From assembly GCF_000959525.1 (NCBI RefSeq), contig NZ_CP009832.1, forward strand, positions 744,001-808,000: 64,000 nucleotides of DNA, read 5' to 3'. Shown here piece after piece: positions 38,597 to 46,536 of this stretch. The number at the start of each line of letters is the position of its first letter. The first letter of the stretch is position 1. The stretch is from Burkholderia multivorans ATCC BAA-247 (GTDB taxonomy: Bacteria; Pseudomonadota; Gammaproteobacteria; Burkholderiales; Burkholderiaceae). The notes beneath the pieces were generated by a model, which saw only the letters and a program-made list of their open reading frames with translations, did not search any database and was not told the DNA's origin. A program made the translations under genes and the position numbers.

Positions 38597-40047
38597 GCAT
38601 GAACGTCGTCACGCTGCTGTACCTCGTCGCATCGGTGTGCTTCATCCAGGCGCTGAAGGGGCTGTCGAACCCGAAGAGCGCGCGGCGCGGCAATCTGTTC
38701 GGCATGGTCGGGATGGCCATCGCGATCCTCACGACGATCGCGCTGATCGTCAAGCAGGCCGCGTGGCTCGGCGCGAACCTGCCGCTCGGGCTCGCGCTCG
38801 TGCTCGGCGCGCTCGTCGTCGGCGGTGCGGTCGGCGCGTTCGTCGCCGCGCGCGTCGAAATGACCAAGATGCCGGAACTCGTCGCGGCGATGCACTCGCT
38901 GATCGGTCTCGCGGCCGTCTGCATCGCGTATGCGGTCGTGTCGGAGCCCGAAGCGTTCGGGCTCGTGCCGCAGGACGCGGTGTCGTCGGACTTCATTCCG
39001 TACGGCAACCGCGTCGAGCTGTTCATCGGCACGTTCGTCGGCGCGATCACGTTCTCGGGTTCGGTGATCGCGTTCGGCAAGCTGTCCGGCAAGTACAAGT
39101 TCCGCCTGTTCCAGGGCGCGCCCGTCGTGTACGCAGGCCAGCACCTGATCAACCTGATGCTCGCGATCGCGATGCTCGGCTTCGGCATCCTGTTCTTCAT
39201 CACGCAGGCGTGGCTGCCGTTCATCATCATGACGGCGATCGCATTCGTGCTGGGCGTGCTGATCATCATCCCGATCGGCGGCGCGGACATGCCGGTGGTC
39301 GTGTCGATGCTGAACTCGTACTCGGGCTGGGCCGCCGCCGGCATCGGCTTCTCGCTGAACAACGCGATGCTGATCATCGCGGGTTCGCTCGTCGGTTCCT
39401 CCGGTGCGATCCTGTCGTACATCATGTGCCACGCGATGAACCGCTCGTTCTTCAACGTGATCCTCGGCGGCTTCGGCGGCGAGGCCGCGGCCGGCGGCGC
39501 GGCGGGTGCGCAGGAGCAGCGCCCCGTGAAGTCGGGCTCGGCCGACGATGCGGCGTTCATGCTCGGCAACGCGGAATCGGTCGTGATCGTGCCGGGCTAC
39601 GGGCTGGCCGTCGCGCGTGCGCAGCATGCGCTGAAGGAGCTGACCGACAAGCTGATCGAGAAGGGCGTCGACGTGCGCTACGCGATCCACCCGGTCGCCG
39701 GGCGGATGCCGGGCCACATGAACGTGCTGCTCGCGGAAGCGGAAGTGCCGTACGACATCGTGTTCGAGATGGAGGACATCAACGGCGAGATGGGGCAGGC
39801 GGACGTCGTGCTCGTGCTCGGCGCGAACGACGTCGTGAACCCGGCCGCGAAGAACGATCCGAAGTCGCCGATCGCGGGCATGCCGATCATCGAGGCGTAC
39901 AAGGCGCGCACGGTGATCGTCAACAAGCGGTCGATGGCGGCCGGCTACGCGGGGCTCGACAACGACCTGTTCTACATGGACAAGACGATGATGGTGTTCG
40001 GCGACGCGAAGAAGGTCATCGAAGACATGGTGAAGGCGGTCGAGTAG
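38593..40047 (+). CDS. pntB: NAD(P) transhydrogenase beta subunit
   Basis: 484-residue subunit: about nine membrane spans in the first 270 residues (proton channel), then the NADP(H)-binding domain III ([74 protein letters not shown]). It couples the proton gradient to NADPH formation. ATG 38593 overlaps the pntAB stop; a second ATG at 38599 is possible. A long T-less hairpin follows at 40098-40129. Confidence 0.97.
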   Translation: MSMNVVTLLYLVASVCFIQALKGLSNPKSARRGNLFGMVGMAIAILTTIALIVKQAAWLGANLPLGLALVLGALVVGGAVGAFVAARVEMTKMPELVAAMHSLIGLAAVCIAYAVVSEPEAFGLVPQDAVSSDFIPYGNRVELFIGTFVGAITFSGSVIAFGKLSGKYKFRLFQGAPVVYAGQHLINLMLAIAMLGFGILFFITQAWLPFIIMTAIAFVLGVLIIIPIGGADMPVVVSMLNSYSGWAAAGIGFSLNNAMLIIAGSLVGSSGAILSYIMCHAMNRSFFNVILGGFGGEAAAGGAAGAQEQRPVKSGSADDAAFMLGNAESVVIVPGYGLAVARAQHALKELTDKLIEKGVDVRYAIHPVAGRMPGHMNVLLAEAEVPYDIVFEMEDINGEMGQADVVLVLGANDVVNPAAKNDPKSPIAGMPIIEAYKARTVIVNKRSMAAGYAGLDNDLFYMDKTMMVFGDAKKVIEDMVKAVE

Positions 40048-40097
40048 CGCATGCGAGCGGTCCGGCCGGGCGATGCGGCCGGGTGCGGTTCGACAAT

Positions 40098-40129
40098 GGG
40101 GCCCGTCCGGCGGATGCCGGCCGGGCCCC
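40098..40129 (+). terminator. Hairpin downstream of pntB, possible terminator
   Basis: GGGGCCCG (40098-40105) pairs with CGGGCCCC (40122-40129), and CCGGC/GCCGG form an inner stem. It lacks a T-run, so termination is uncertain. Confidence 0.45.
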
Positions 40130-40199
40130 GATCGTTTACGGGCGCACGATTCGTTCGACGCACGCGGCGATCGTGTCGCGCACGCGCACGATCGCCGGA

Positions 40200-40401
40200 G
40201 CGCGCTGCGCGCTCGTCGGGCCGCTCGGCGATTCGCTGACCGAGCCGCCGATCGGCGAGGCGGGGCTCGTGAGCGCGCGTATCGACACCGATGAACTCGT
40301 GCGCGCGCGCTACGACTTCGACGTGGTCGGCGCACTATGCGCGCGCCGACGTGTTCTCGCTGCACGTCGACGAGCGGCCGAAGCGGCCCGTGGTGTTCGG
40401 G
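40200..40401 (+). pseudogene. C-terminal relic of a nitrilase, frameshifted
   Basis: Two adjacent frames together encode the classic nitrilase C-terminus. From about 40200, GPLGDSLTEPPIGEAGLVSA is followed by RIDTDELVRARYDFDVVG. After one extra G at 40332 the next frame continues HYARADVFSLHVDERPKRPV and VFG, up to 40401. This matches the 'PLGEVLAGP...EGLL.[27 protein letters not shown]' pattern of nitrilases. The N-terminal two thirds with the Glu-Lys-Cys triad are absent, so it is a dead gene. Nothing recognisable precedes it (40130-40199), and after it the frame runs into the antisense YafY gene. Confidence 0.75.
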
Positions 40402-40463
40402 GCGTCAGCAGGGCAGGGGCGTCCCCGCGCGGGGCGCCGCCCGCGCGAATCGACGCGGCTGCG

Positions 40464-41150
40464 TCAGCGCATAGGCGTTTCCGCGATCCGCATGTAGTCG
40501 GCGATGCGCCGGCCTTCCATGTCCGGAAACTGCTCGTGCACGGTGATGTCGCCCATCCGCGCGATGTCGAACGTGCGGAAGTCGCCGCGCAGCTCGCACC
40601 ACGCGCCGATCGTCCAGCGCCCGCCCCAGTAGACGAGCCCGAGCGGCCACACGCGCCGCTTCGTATGCGCACCGAGCCGGTCGCGATACGTGAAGCTGAC
40701 GATATGGCGCGTATCGACGGCCTGGTGGATCGCATCGACCTTCGCGAAGAACGCTTCGTCGATGTGAAACGACGGCGCGAACACCGGCAGGCGATCGAGT
40801 GCGGTGCGCTTGTCGGCCGGCATCGCGGACGCGATCTTGGCGAGCGCCGATCGCGCGCCGCCCGCGAAGCGCGCGCCGCCCCAGGTCTCGAGCATCCGCG
40901 CGCCGGCCGCGAGCGCGGCCAGCTCCTCGGCCGTGAACGTGAGCGGCGGCAGGCTCGCGTTGCGGTTCAGCCGGTAGCCGATCCCCGCTTCGCCTTCGAT
41001 CGGCACGCCCGACAGCTGCAGGTCGCGCACGTCGCGATAGACGGTGCGCGGCGACACCGACAGCCAGTCGGCGAGTTGCTGGGCGGTCGTCAGACGCCGC
41101 CCGCGCAGCAGTTCGGCGATCTGGAACAGGCGGTCGGCACGGCGCGTCAT
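40464..41150 (-). CDS. YafY-type HTH/WYL transcriptional regulator
   Basis: 228-residue regulator. The N-terminal HTH (about 1-60) is MTRRADRLFQIAELLRGRRL then LADWLSVSPRTVYRDVRDLQ. The C-terminal WYL domain (about 130-215) has VSFTYRDRLGAHTKRRVWPLGLVYWGGRWTIGAW, where WYL proteins sense ligands. Genes of this kind often sit beside VOC-family genes, as here: the VOC gene is 79 nt upstream on the same strand. It may bind the palindrome at 41748-41771. Effector unknown. Confidence 0.88.
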   Translation of the reverse strand: MTRRADRLFQIAELLRGRRLTTAQQLADWLSVSPRTVYRDVRDLQLSGVPIEGEAGIGYRLNRNASLPPLTFTAEELAALAAGARMLETWGGARFAGGARSALAKIASAMPADKRTALDRLPVFAPSFHIDEAFFAKVDAIHQAVDTRHIVSFTYRDRLGAHTKRRVWPLGLVYWGGRWTIGAWCELRGDFRTFDIARMGDITVHEQFPDMEGRRIADYMRIAETPMR

Positions 41151-41229
41151 GGCTGCACCTCGGCTCCTTCGGGGACGGGAATGTCGCGATGATAGCGCCG
41201 CGCCGGCCGCGCGGCGGCGGCACGCGCGC

Positions 41230-41670
41230 TCAGTGGCATTTCGGCGCGTGCAGCCCGACGCGGTTGCCTTCCGTGTCGATCAGATAGCCGATGTAGCCGT
41301 AGTTGTTCGGCAGTTCGACGACCGAGCCCTGCACGACGCCGCCCGCGCGCTTCGCGCGATCGAGCGCCGCGACGACCGATTCGCCGGCGTTCAGATACAC
41401 GAGCACGCCGTTCGCGCTCGGCTTGAGTTGCTGCGGATCGAACACGATGCTGCCGCCCGTGCTCGACGCCTCGTGGTCGAAGATCGCCATCGGCACGCCG
41501 CCGATCACTTCGCGGTGCAGCGTGGTCTGCAGCACGGCTTCGTAGAAGCGGATCGCGCGGTCGAAATCGAGCGACGGAATGTCGAACCACGCGATCGCGC
41601 GATCGGCCGCGCCGGTGGCGGCGGTCTTTGCGGGTGCGGGTGCGGTTGCGGTTGCAGTTGCGGACGTCAT
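41230..41670 (-). CDS. VOC-family (glyoxalase/bleomycin-resistance-like) protein
   Basis: 146-residue protein of the vicinal-oxygen-chelate fold: AIAWFDIPSLDFDRAIRFYE, then MAIFDHE and a second beta-alpha unit ending YIGYLIDTEGNRVGLHAPK. It is close to the VC0887-like group of uncharacterised enzymes. The first 20 residues are an Ala/Thr/Pro linker encoded by a six-copy hexanucleotide repeat. AGGAG precedes ATG 41670. It is probably cotranscribed with the YafY regulator downstream. The substrate is not known. Confidence 0.85.
   Translation of the reverse strand: MTSATATATAPAPAKTAATGAADRAIAWFDIPSLDFDRAIRFYEAVLQTTLHREVIGGVPMAIFDHEASSTGGSIVFDPQQLKPSANGVLVYLNAGESVVAALDRAKRAGGVVQGSVVELPNNYGYIGYLIDTEGNRVGLHAPKCH
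41629..41664. repeat. Six-copy hexanucleotide repeat in the VOC gene
   Basis: Six tandem hexamers of the form TGCGGN/TGCAGT on the + strand encode alternating Ala-Thr and Ala-Pro near the VOC N-terminus. Copy changes would add or remove two residues without a frameshift. Confidence 0.8.
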
Positions 41671-41747
41671 GACGAGCTCCTTTTTTTCGTTCGGATTCTG
41701 TTGGAAACCAGCCTGGCATTGCGCCGGGATTGCAGTGTGATCGACCG

Positions 41748-41771
41748 CTGCTGACAGCGTGCTGTCAGCAG
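41748..41771. promoter_or_regulatory. Palindromic operator candidate upstream of VOC-YafY
   Basis: CTGCTGACAGC (41748-41758) and GCTGTCAGCAG (41761-41771) form a perfect 11-bp inverted repeat with a 2-bp spacer. A further half-site CTGACAGCG lies at 41783-41791, in direct orientation to the copy at 41751-41759 and 32 bp away (three helical turns). The palindrome is centred 90 bp upstream of the VOC start. The YafY regulator is the natural candidate ligand, by inference. Confidence 0.6.
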
Positions 41772-41918
41772 TCGTTGCGGTCCTGACAGCGCGCGGACGC
41801 ATTGCGCCGAACGGCGGGAGCGGGAGCGGGACGGGGAAGGTACGCGGCCGGGCGGCCGGGCATGGCGGTGGGTGGCAGCAGCCGGCGCGCGCGGCGCCGG
41901 TGCGGGTGGCGACGACGC

Positions 41919-43217
41919 TTACGCGTCGCCGTCCGATGCGGCCGGGCGCGCCTTCACGCTGCCGGCGATCAGGTCGAAACGGAACAGCCGGCATTCGAGC
42001 GCGCCGTTGAACAGCGGCGTCTTCGCCGATTCGCGCAGCCGCAGCTGGCCGGGCAGCGCGCGGTCCGACGTCAGCAGGAACGCCTGCCAGCCGGCGAAGC
42101 GCTGCTTCAGCGCATCGCCGAGCGCGTTGAAGAACTCGCTGTCGGGCGCGTCGGTGTGCGTACGGCGGAACGCGTCCTCGTTGCCGCGGTTGCGGCCGGT
42201 TTCGCGCGCCTCGCCGCGTGCGCTGCGGCCGCGCACCTCGATCCGCTCGCCGTACGGCGGATTCGCGACGATCAGGCCCGGCCCGTCGCACGGCGGCGTC
42301 ATGCCGCGTGCATCGACCTGCTTGAGCCAGACGGACGGCACGCCCGCGCGCTCGAGGTTCGCGCGCGCCTTCTCGAGCATGTCGCCGGAGATGTCGCTGC
42401 CGTAGACGCGCAGATCGTCGCGCCGGCCGCGCGCCGCGCGCTTCGCGTCGATCGCGGCGACCTTCAGCCCCTGCCAGGCCGTGATGTCGTACTGCTTCAG
42501 CTTCTCGAAACCGAATCGGCGCTCGACGCCCGGCGCGACGCCGAGCACCATTTGCGCGGCTTCCGCGAGGAACGTGCCGCTGCCGCACATCGGGTCGTAC
42601 AGCGGCGTGCCGGGCGTCCAGCCGGTCAGGCGCAGGATGCCGGCCGCGAGGTTCTCGCGCAGCGGCGCCGCGCCCTTGTCGAGACGCCAGCCGCGCTTGA
42701 ACAGCGGCTCGCCGGACGTGTCGAGGTACAGCGTGCAGTCGGTGGCCGTCAGGAATGCGAACACGCGCACGTCCGGCGCGCCGGTGTCGATGCTCGGGCG
42801 TGCGCCGGTCTTGTCGCGCATCCGGTCGCAGATCGCGTCCTTGACGCGCAGCGTCGCGAATTCGAGGCTCTTCAGCGGCGACTTGATCGCGGTGATGTCG
42901 ACGCGCAGCGTCTGCGTCGCCGCGAACCAGCGTTCCCAGGGCTGCTCGAGCGCGAGCGCGTAGACGTCCTGCTCGCTGCGGTACGGGCGGTGCGCGATCT
43001 TCAGCAGAATCCGGCTCGCGATCCGCGAGTGCAGGTTCGCGGCCATCCCGGCGGCCCAGCCGCCGCGGAAATGGACGCCGCCCGGCACCTGCGCGCCCGC
43101 GGCGAACGGCGCGCCGTCCAGGTGACGGCCGGCGATCTCGGCCAGCTCGGCGGCGAGCGCCGCTTCGAGGCCGCGCGGGCAGGGAGCGAAAAAGTCGTAC
43201 AGGGTGGGCGAGGACAT
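41919..43217 (-). CDS. rlmL: 23S rRNA m2G2445 methyltransferase, RlmL-type
   Basis: 432-residue THUMP-containing class I methyltransferase. The N-terminal THUMP region begins TLYDFFAPCPRGLEAALAAE. The catalytic domain has LYDPMCGSGTFLAEAAQM (SAM site), a D-x-S motif in VYGSDISGDML, and the NPPYGER catalytic tetrapeptide. It corresponds to the RlmL half of enterobacterial RlmKL; the RlmK half (C7-methyl of G2069) is absent, so the two activities are split here. Insert RSARGEARETGRNRGNEDA near residue 355 is low complexity. ATG 43217 gives MSSPTLYDFF. Confidence 0.9.
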   Translation of the reverse strand: MSSPTLYDFFAPCPRGLEAALAAELAEIAGRHLDGAPFAAGAQVPGGVHFRGGWAAGMAANLHSRIASRILLKIAHRPYRSEQDVYALALEQPWERWFAATQTLRVDITAIKSPLKSLEFATLRVKDAICDRMRDKTGARPSIDTGAPDVRVFAFLTATDCTLYLDTSGEPLFKRGWRLDKGAAPLRENLAAGILRLTGWTPGTPLYDPMCGSGTFLAEAAQMVLGVAPGVERRFGFEKLKQYDITAWQGLKVAAIDAKRAARGRRDDLRVYGSDISGDMLEKARANLERAGVPSVWLKQVDARGMTPPCDGPGLIVANPPYGERIEVRGRSARGEARETGRNRGNEDAFRRTHTDAPDSEFFNALGDALKQRFAGWQAFLLTSDRALPGQLRLRESAKTPLFNGALECRLFRFDLIAGSVKARPAASDGDA

Positions 43218-43332
43218 AAGGCGGGTGCGGGGACGTACAAAAGTCCAGTATTGTACGCGGCGCCGGCGCGTGCGGCCCGGCGTCGGCCGCAACGCGGTTC
43301 GCGGCCGGCGCGCCATGCGCCGGCCGGCGTGG

Positions 43333-45465
43333 CTAGTGCGAACCGGACTGCTGCGCGCGCGCGTCGCAGCCGGCGGCCGGCCAGAGCAGCCCGAACGGAT
43401 GCGCGACGACCGCGCGCAGGATCGCCGCGACGAGCGCGCGCACCTTCGTCGGCCGCAGGCTGCGCGAGCGCACGGCCATCGTGAACGCGAGCGCGAAGCT
43501 CACCAGCACGTTGAGGATCGCCATGCTCAGCACGCCCGCGCAGGCCCACCAGAGTTCCGGCGTGCCGAGCGCGCCCTTGCCGAGCACGCCGAGCGCCACG
43601 CCGATCGAGCCGGCCGACAGCGTCACGTGCCGCACTTCGAACGGAAACAGGAACACGGTGACGATCGCCGGAATCAGGCCGAGCATCAGCCCGAGCCCGA
43701 CGTTCGCGACGACGCCGGCGACGTTGGACCGGCAGAAGTGCGCGAACTTCGCGGCGCCGGCCGCGCCGAGCGTGAGCCGCAGCCGGCGGTTGTAGGCGAG
43801 CGCGTCGCCGACGCGATGCAGCACGAACCAGTTGTCCGCCCAGCCGGCGAGCAGGCTCGACGCCCACAGCAGCACGCCGGTCAGCGCCGCGTAGAACGGC
43901 GTCGGGCCGAACAGCGAGAACGAATGCAGCGTCGCGTGCGCCTTTTCCGGCGAAATCACGTTCACGTGCAGCACGCCGGCCGCGAACAGCTGCACGAGCA
44001 GGCACACCGGCAGCACGACGAGCACGTTGCCGGAAATCGCGGCCGCCTGCGTGCGGATCAGCGCGATCACCGACGCGACGAACGCCTTCACGCCTTCGTC
44101 GTGGCCCGTGTCGTCGAGCTCGCGTGCGAGCGTCGGCGCGGTCATCGCGGGCTGCTTCGTCGCGAGCGTGAAATGCAGGAAGTGCATCAGCATGAAGCTC
44201 GCCGCGTAGTTGACGCCGGCGAGGAGCCCCTCGAGCATCGACTGCAGGTGCGCGCCGGTGATCGCGAACTTCACGCAGACGGTCGCGACGGTCACGAGTC
44301 CGCCGCCCGCGGCCATGCGCAGCATCTTCAGATACTCGGCGCGGCTGCGCGAAATGTAGTGCTCGCCCGTATCGGCATTGGTCTCCACGAGCTTGCGCGC
44401 GAACAGCGAGAAATTGCTGCGCATCAGGTGCGCGACGCTCTGGCTGTTCTGGTTCGCGTCGACGAGTTCGGCGGTCAGACGTGCCATGCCGCGCAGATCG
44501 TCGCGCGCCATCCACGCGTTGAGCAGCGTCTCCGCGCGCAGAATGCGCATCCGCATCCGCTCGACCTGGAACACGATGTCGACCGACACGCCGTTGCGGT
44601 ACAGATGCGAGAACACGTCGTCGACCGCGACGCGGCATTCGTCGAGCAGCACGCGCAGATAGTTCACCTCGTGCAGCAGCTTGCTCGGATCGCCGCCGTC
44701 CTCGACCGCCGCGTGCGCGGTTTCGACCGCGAGCATCGCGCGCGTGAGCCGGTAGAACGGCTGCGCTTCGAGCGGCGTGCGCGCATCGTCGTCGGACAGG
44801 CGGCTGCGCACCGTCTGCGACAGGCCGGTCGAGCTGATCTGGCAGGTCAGGTTGTGCAGCGCGGCCAGCAGGTCGCGCGAGAACGAGCCAGGTTCGTGGC
44901 GCTCGTCGTCGGTCACGTCGAACGCGAGCAGATCCGCGAGCCGCGCGAGCAGATCGTCGGGCAGCGCGTCGATCCACTGCGCGTCGTCGGGCGTCGGGAA
45001 CATCAGCGTGAACAGCGCGGACAGCTCGCGGCGATTCGGCGCCGGCGGAATCAGCGAGGCATCGATGCGCTCGAACAGCGCGCCGAAGAAGCCCGAATGC
45101 ACGGGCATGCCCGCATCGCACAGCAGCGAGATGCCGTCGCATTCGCGCAGGATGCCGCGCACGATGCGCGCCGCGTGCGACTTCCATGCCGGATTGCGAT
45201 CGAGCACGTGGAACAGGTAGCGCAGCCGCGCATGCGCGGGATAGGCGCGGGCGTCGTCGCCGCGTTCGGCCGAGCCGTCCTGCGCGGCCTGTGCGGTCTG
45301 CATCGCGCCGCCGCGGCGCAGCCAGTGCGCGAGTTCGATCAGCCATTCGCTGCGCTCGGCGTACGACGCCTCGGCGTTCGCGTGCGCGAGCAGCGCATCG
45401 AGCTGATGGCTCGCACTGCGCGACGCGCGCCACTTCTTGATCAGGGTCGTCAGGGAACGGAACAT
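43333..45465 (-). CDS. Gcr-like 'site-specific recombinase' family membrane protein
   Basis: 710-residue protein matching the family named SpecificRecomb (COG4389), for example Gcr of Neisseria. About 370 soluble residues, rich in helices, come first. After residue 390 several strongly hydrophobic spans appear (AGGGLVTVATVCVKFAITGA, VLVVLPVCLLVQLFAAGVLH, FYAALTGVLLWASSLLAGW, VGLGLMLGLIPAIVTVFLF). I see neither a tyrosine- nor serine-recombinase active site. An integral membrane role is more likely than recombination. ATG 45465 gives MFRSLTTLIKKW; no strong ribosome binding site is seen. Confidence 0.75.
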   Translation of the reverse strand: MFRSLTTLIKKWRASRSASHQLDALLAHANAEASYAERSEWLIELAHWLRRGGAMQTAQAAQDGSAERGDDARAYPAHARLRYLFHVLDRNPAWKSHAARIVRGILRECDGISLLCDAGMPVHSGFFGALFERIDASLIPPAPNRRELSALFTLMFPTPDDAQWIDALPDDLLARLADLLAFDVTDDERHEPGSFSRDLLAALHNLTCQISSTGLSQTVRSRLSDDDARTPLEAQPFYRLTRAMLAVETAHAAVEDGGDPSKLLHEVNYLRVLLDECRVAVDDVFSHLYRNGVSVDIVFQVERMRMRILRAETLLNAWMARDDLRGMARLTAELVDANQNSQSVAHLMRSNFSLFARKLVETNADTGEHYISRSRAEYLKMLRMAAGGGLVTVATVCVKFAITGAHLQSMLEGLLAGVNYAASFMLMHFLHFTLATKQPAMTAPTLARELDDTGHDEGVKAFVASVIALIRTQAAAISGNVLVVLPVCLLVQLFAAGVLHVNVISPEKAHATLHSFSLFGPTPFYAALTGVLLWASSLLAGWADNWFVLHRVGDALAYNRRLRLTLGAAGAAKFAHFCRSNVAGVVANVGLGLMLGLIPAIVTVFLFPFEVRHVTLSAGSIGVALGVLGKGALGTPELWWACAGVLSMAILNVLVSFALAFTMAVRSRSLRPTKVRALVAAILRAVVAHPFGLLWPAAGCDARAQQSGSH

Positions 45466-45804
45466 AAAACGGAGTAGCGAAAGCCCTGGACGGGCGGGTT
45501 CGGAGGGCCGGCCGGGCATGCGGCGCGGCGCCGGTGAGTACGGGTGTGGCGGTCGGGGCGCCGGACGCGGCGCCCCGTTGCGGTGCACGCGGATCGCGGG
45601 CGGACGTCCACCGGACCGGCGTGCGGGCCGGACGCGCCCGGCGCTGCCGGCTCGCGCGCACGGCGGACAGCCGGCGGCGCGAGCGTGAAAGTGCGTAGGA
45701 TCGTCAATCGACCGCAAAAACGCAAGGCGACCGCGCGACGCGGCGCCGGTTCCGGTCGACTTTGACAAAGAGTGCAAAGTCGCGCGGCGGAGAGCCGCGC
45801 GCTT
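45466..45804. other. Non-coding gap with an inverted repeat
   Basis: 339 bp without a supportable gene between pqiC and the Gcr-like gene, both reverse strand. It should contain the Gcr-like promoter, which I could not place. A 7-bp inverted repeat GACTTTG (45758-45764) / CAAAGTC (45775-45781) and a GCGCGGC/GCCGCGC hairpin just beside the pqiC stop are the only structures seen. Confidence 0.5.
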
Positions 45805-46536
45805 TTACGCGCCCGGCTGGCCGGTCGCGCCGGCGTCGGTCGCGGGCGCCGCAGCCGGCGCCGGCGGGCAGGGCACGAGCGGCGGGACCGCTGCGGCGGC
45901 CGTCTTGCCGGCCGGCTGCGCGGCCGTGCCGCGGCGCGCGGCGAGCGCGCGCACGCCGGCCGCCGCCTGCGCCGCGATCGCGTCGAGCGCGCGCCGATGG
46001 CCGGCGACCAGCGCGTCGTAGCCGCTGCCGACCGGCTCGGCGACGCTCGTGCGGCACGTCATGACCGCTTGCGAGCCGACCGCGCGCACGCTCCATACCG
46101 CGTCGATCGCCGCGCGCTTGCCGGGCCACGATTCGAAGCGCTGCACGTTCACGCTGATCCGGTACACGGGCATGCCCGGCGGCACGGCGGAATCGGCGAC
46201 GTCGATCGTGCCGAGCCGCGCGGCGAGATCGTCGGACAGCGCCCGGCGGATTTCGTCGGCGGGCGGCGCTGCCCAGCGCTCCTGTTCGAGCACGTCGACC
46301 TGCGCGCCGCCCTTCTGCACGACGAGCTGATTCTTCGCGATCTGCTCGGGCACGTCGACCGACGGCACTTCGATCAGGAACGGCGGATTGGCCGGCGCGG
46401 TGCGCGCGGGCGCGGCGGCGTCGGCGCGGGCGAGCGTATAGAACCGCGCGGGCGGCGAACTGCACGCGGCAAGCGCGAGTGCGGCGAGCACGGCCGCCGC
46501 GCCGCTCGCGAGAACGTTCACGCGAGTCGTCGTCAT
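45805..46536 (-). CDS. pqiC: PqiC-like outer-membrane lipoprotein
   Basis: 243-residue lipoprotein of the ABC-type transport auxiliary (DUF330) family. A lipobox is visible as LALAACSS, giving Cys25 as the lipid anchor. The domain has PPARFYTLARAD, NQLVVQKGGAQVDVLEQERW and a C-terminal Ala/Pro-rich tail. In E. coli PqiC docks the PqiB tunnel at the outer membrane. The start overlaps the pqiB stop by 4 nt, and it is the last gene of pqiA1-pqiA2-pqiB-pqiC. Confidence 0.88.
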   Translation of the reverse strand: MTTTRVNVLASGAAAVLAALALAACSSPPARFYTLARADAAAPARTAPANPPFLIEVPSVDVPEQIAKNQLVVQKGGAQVDVLEQERWAAPPADEIRRALSDDLAARLGTIDVADSAVPPGMPVYRISVNVQRFESWPGKRAAIDAVWSVRAVGSQAVMTCRTSVAEPVGSGYDALVAGHRRALDAIAAQAAAGVRALAARRGTAAQPAGKTAAAAVPPLVPCPPAPAAAPATDAGATGQPGA

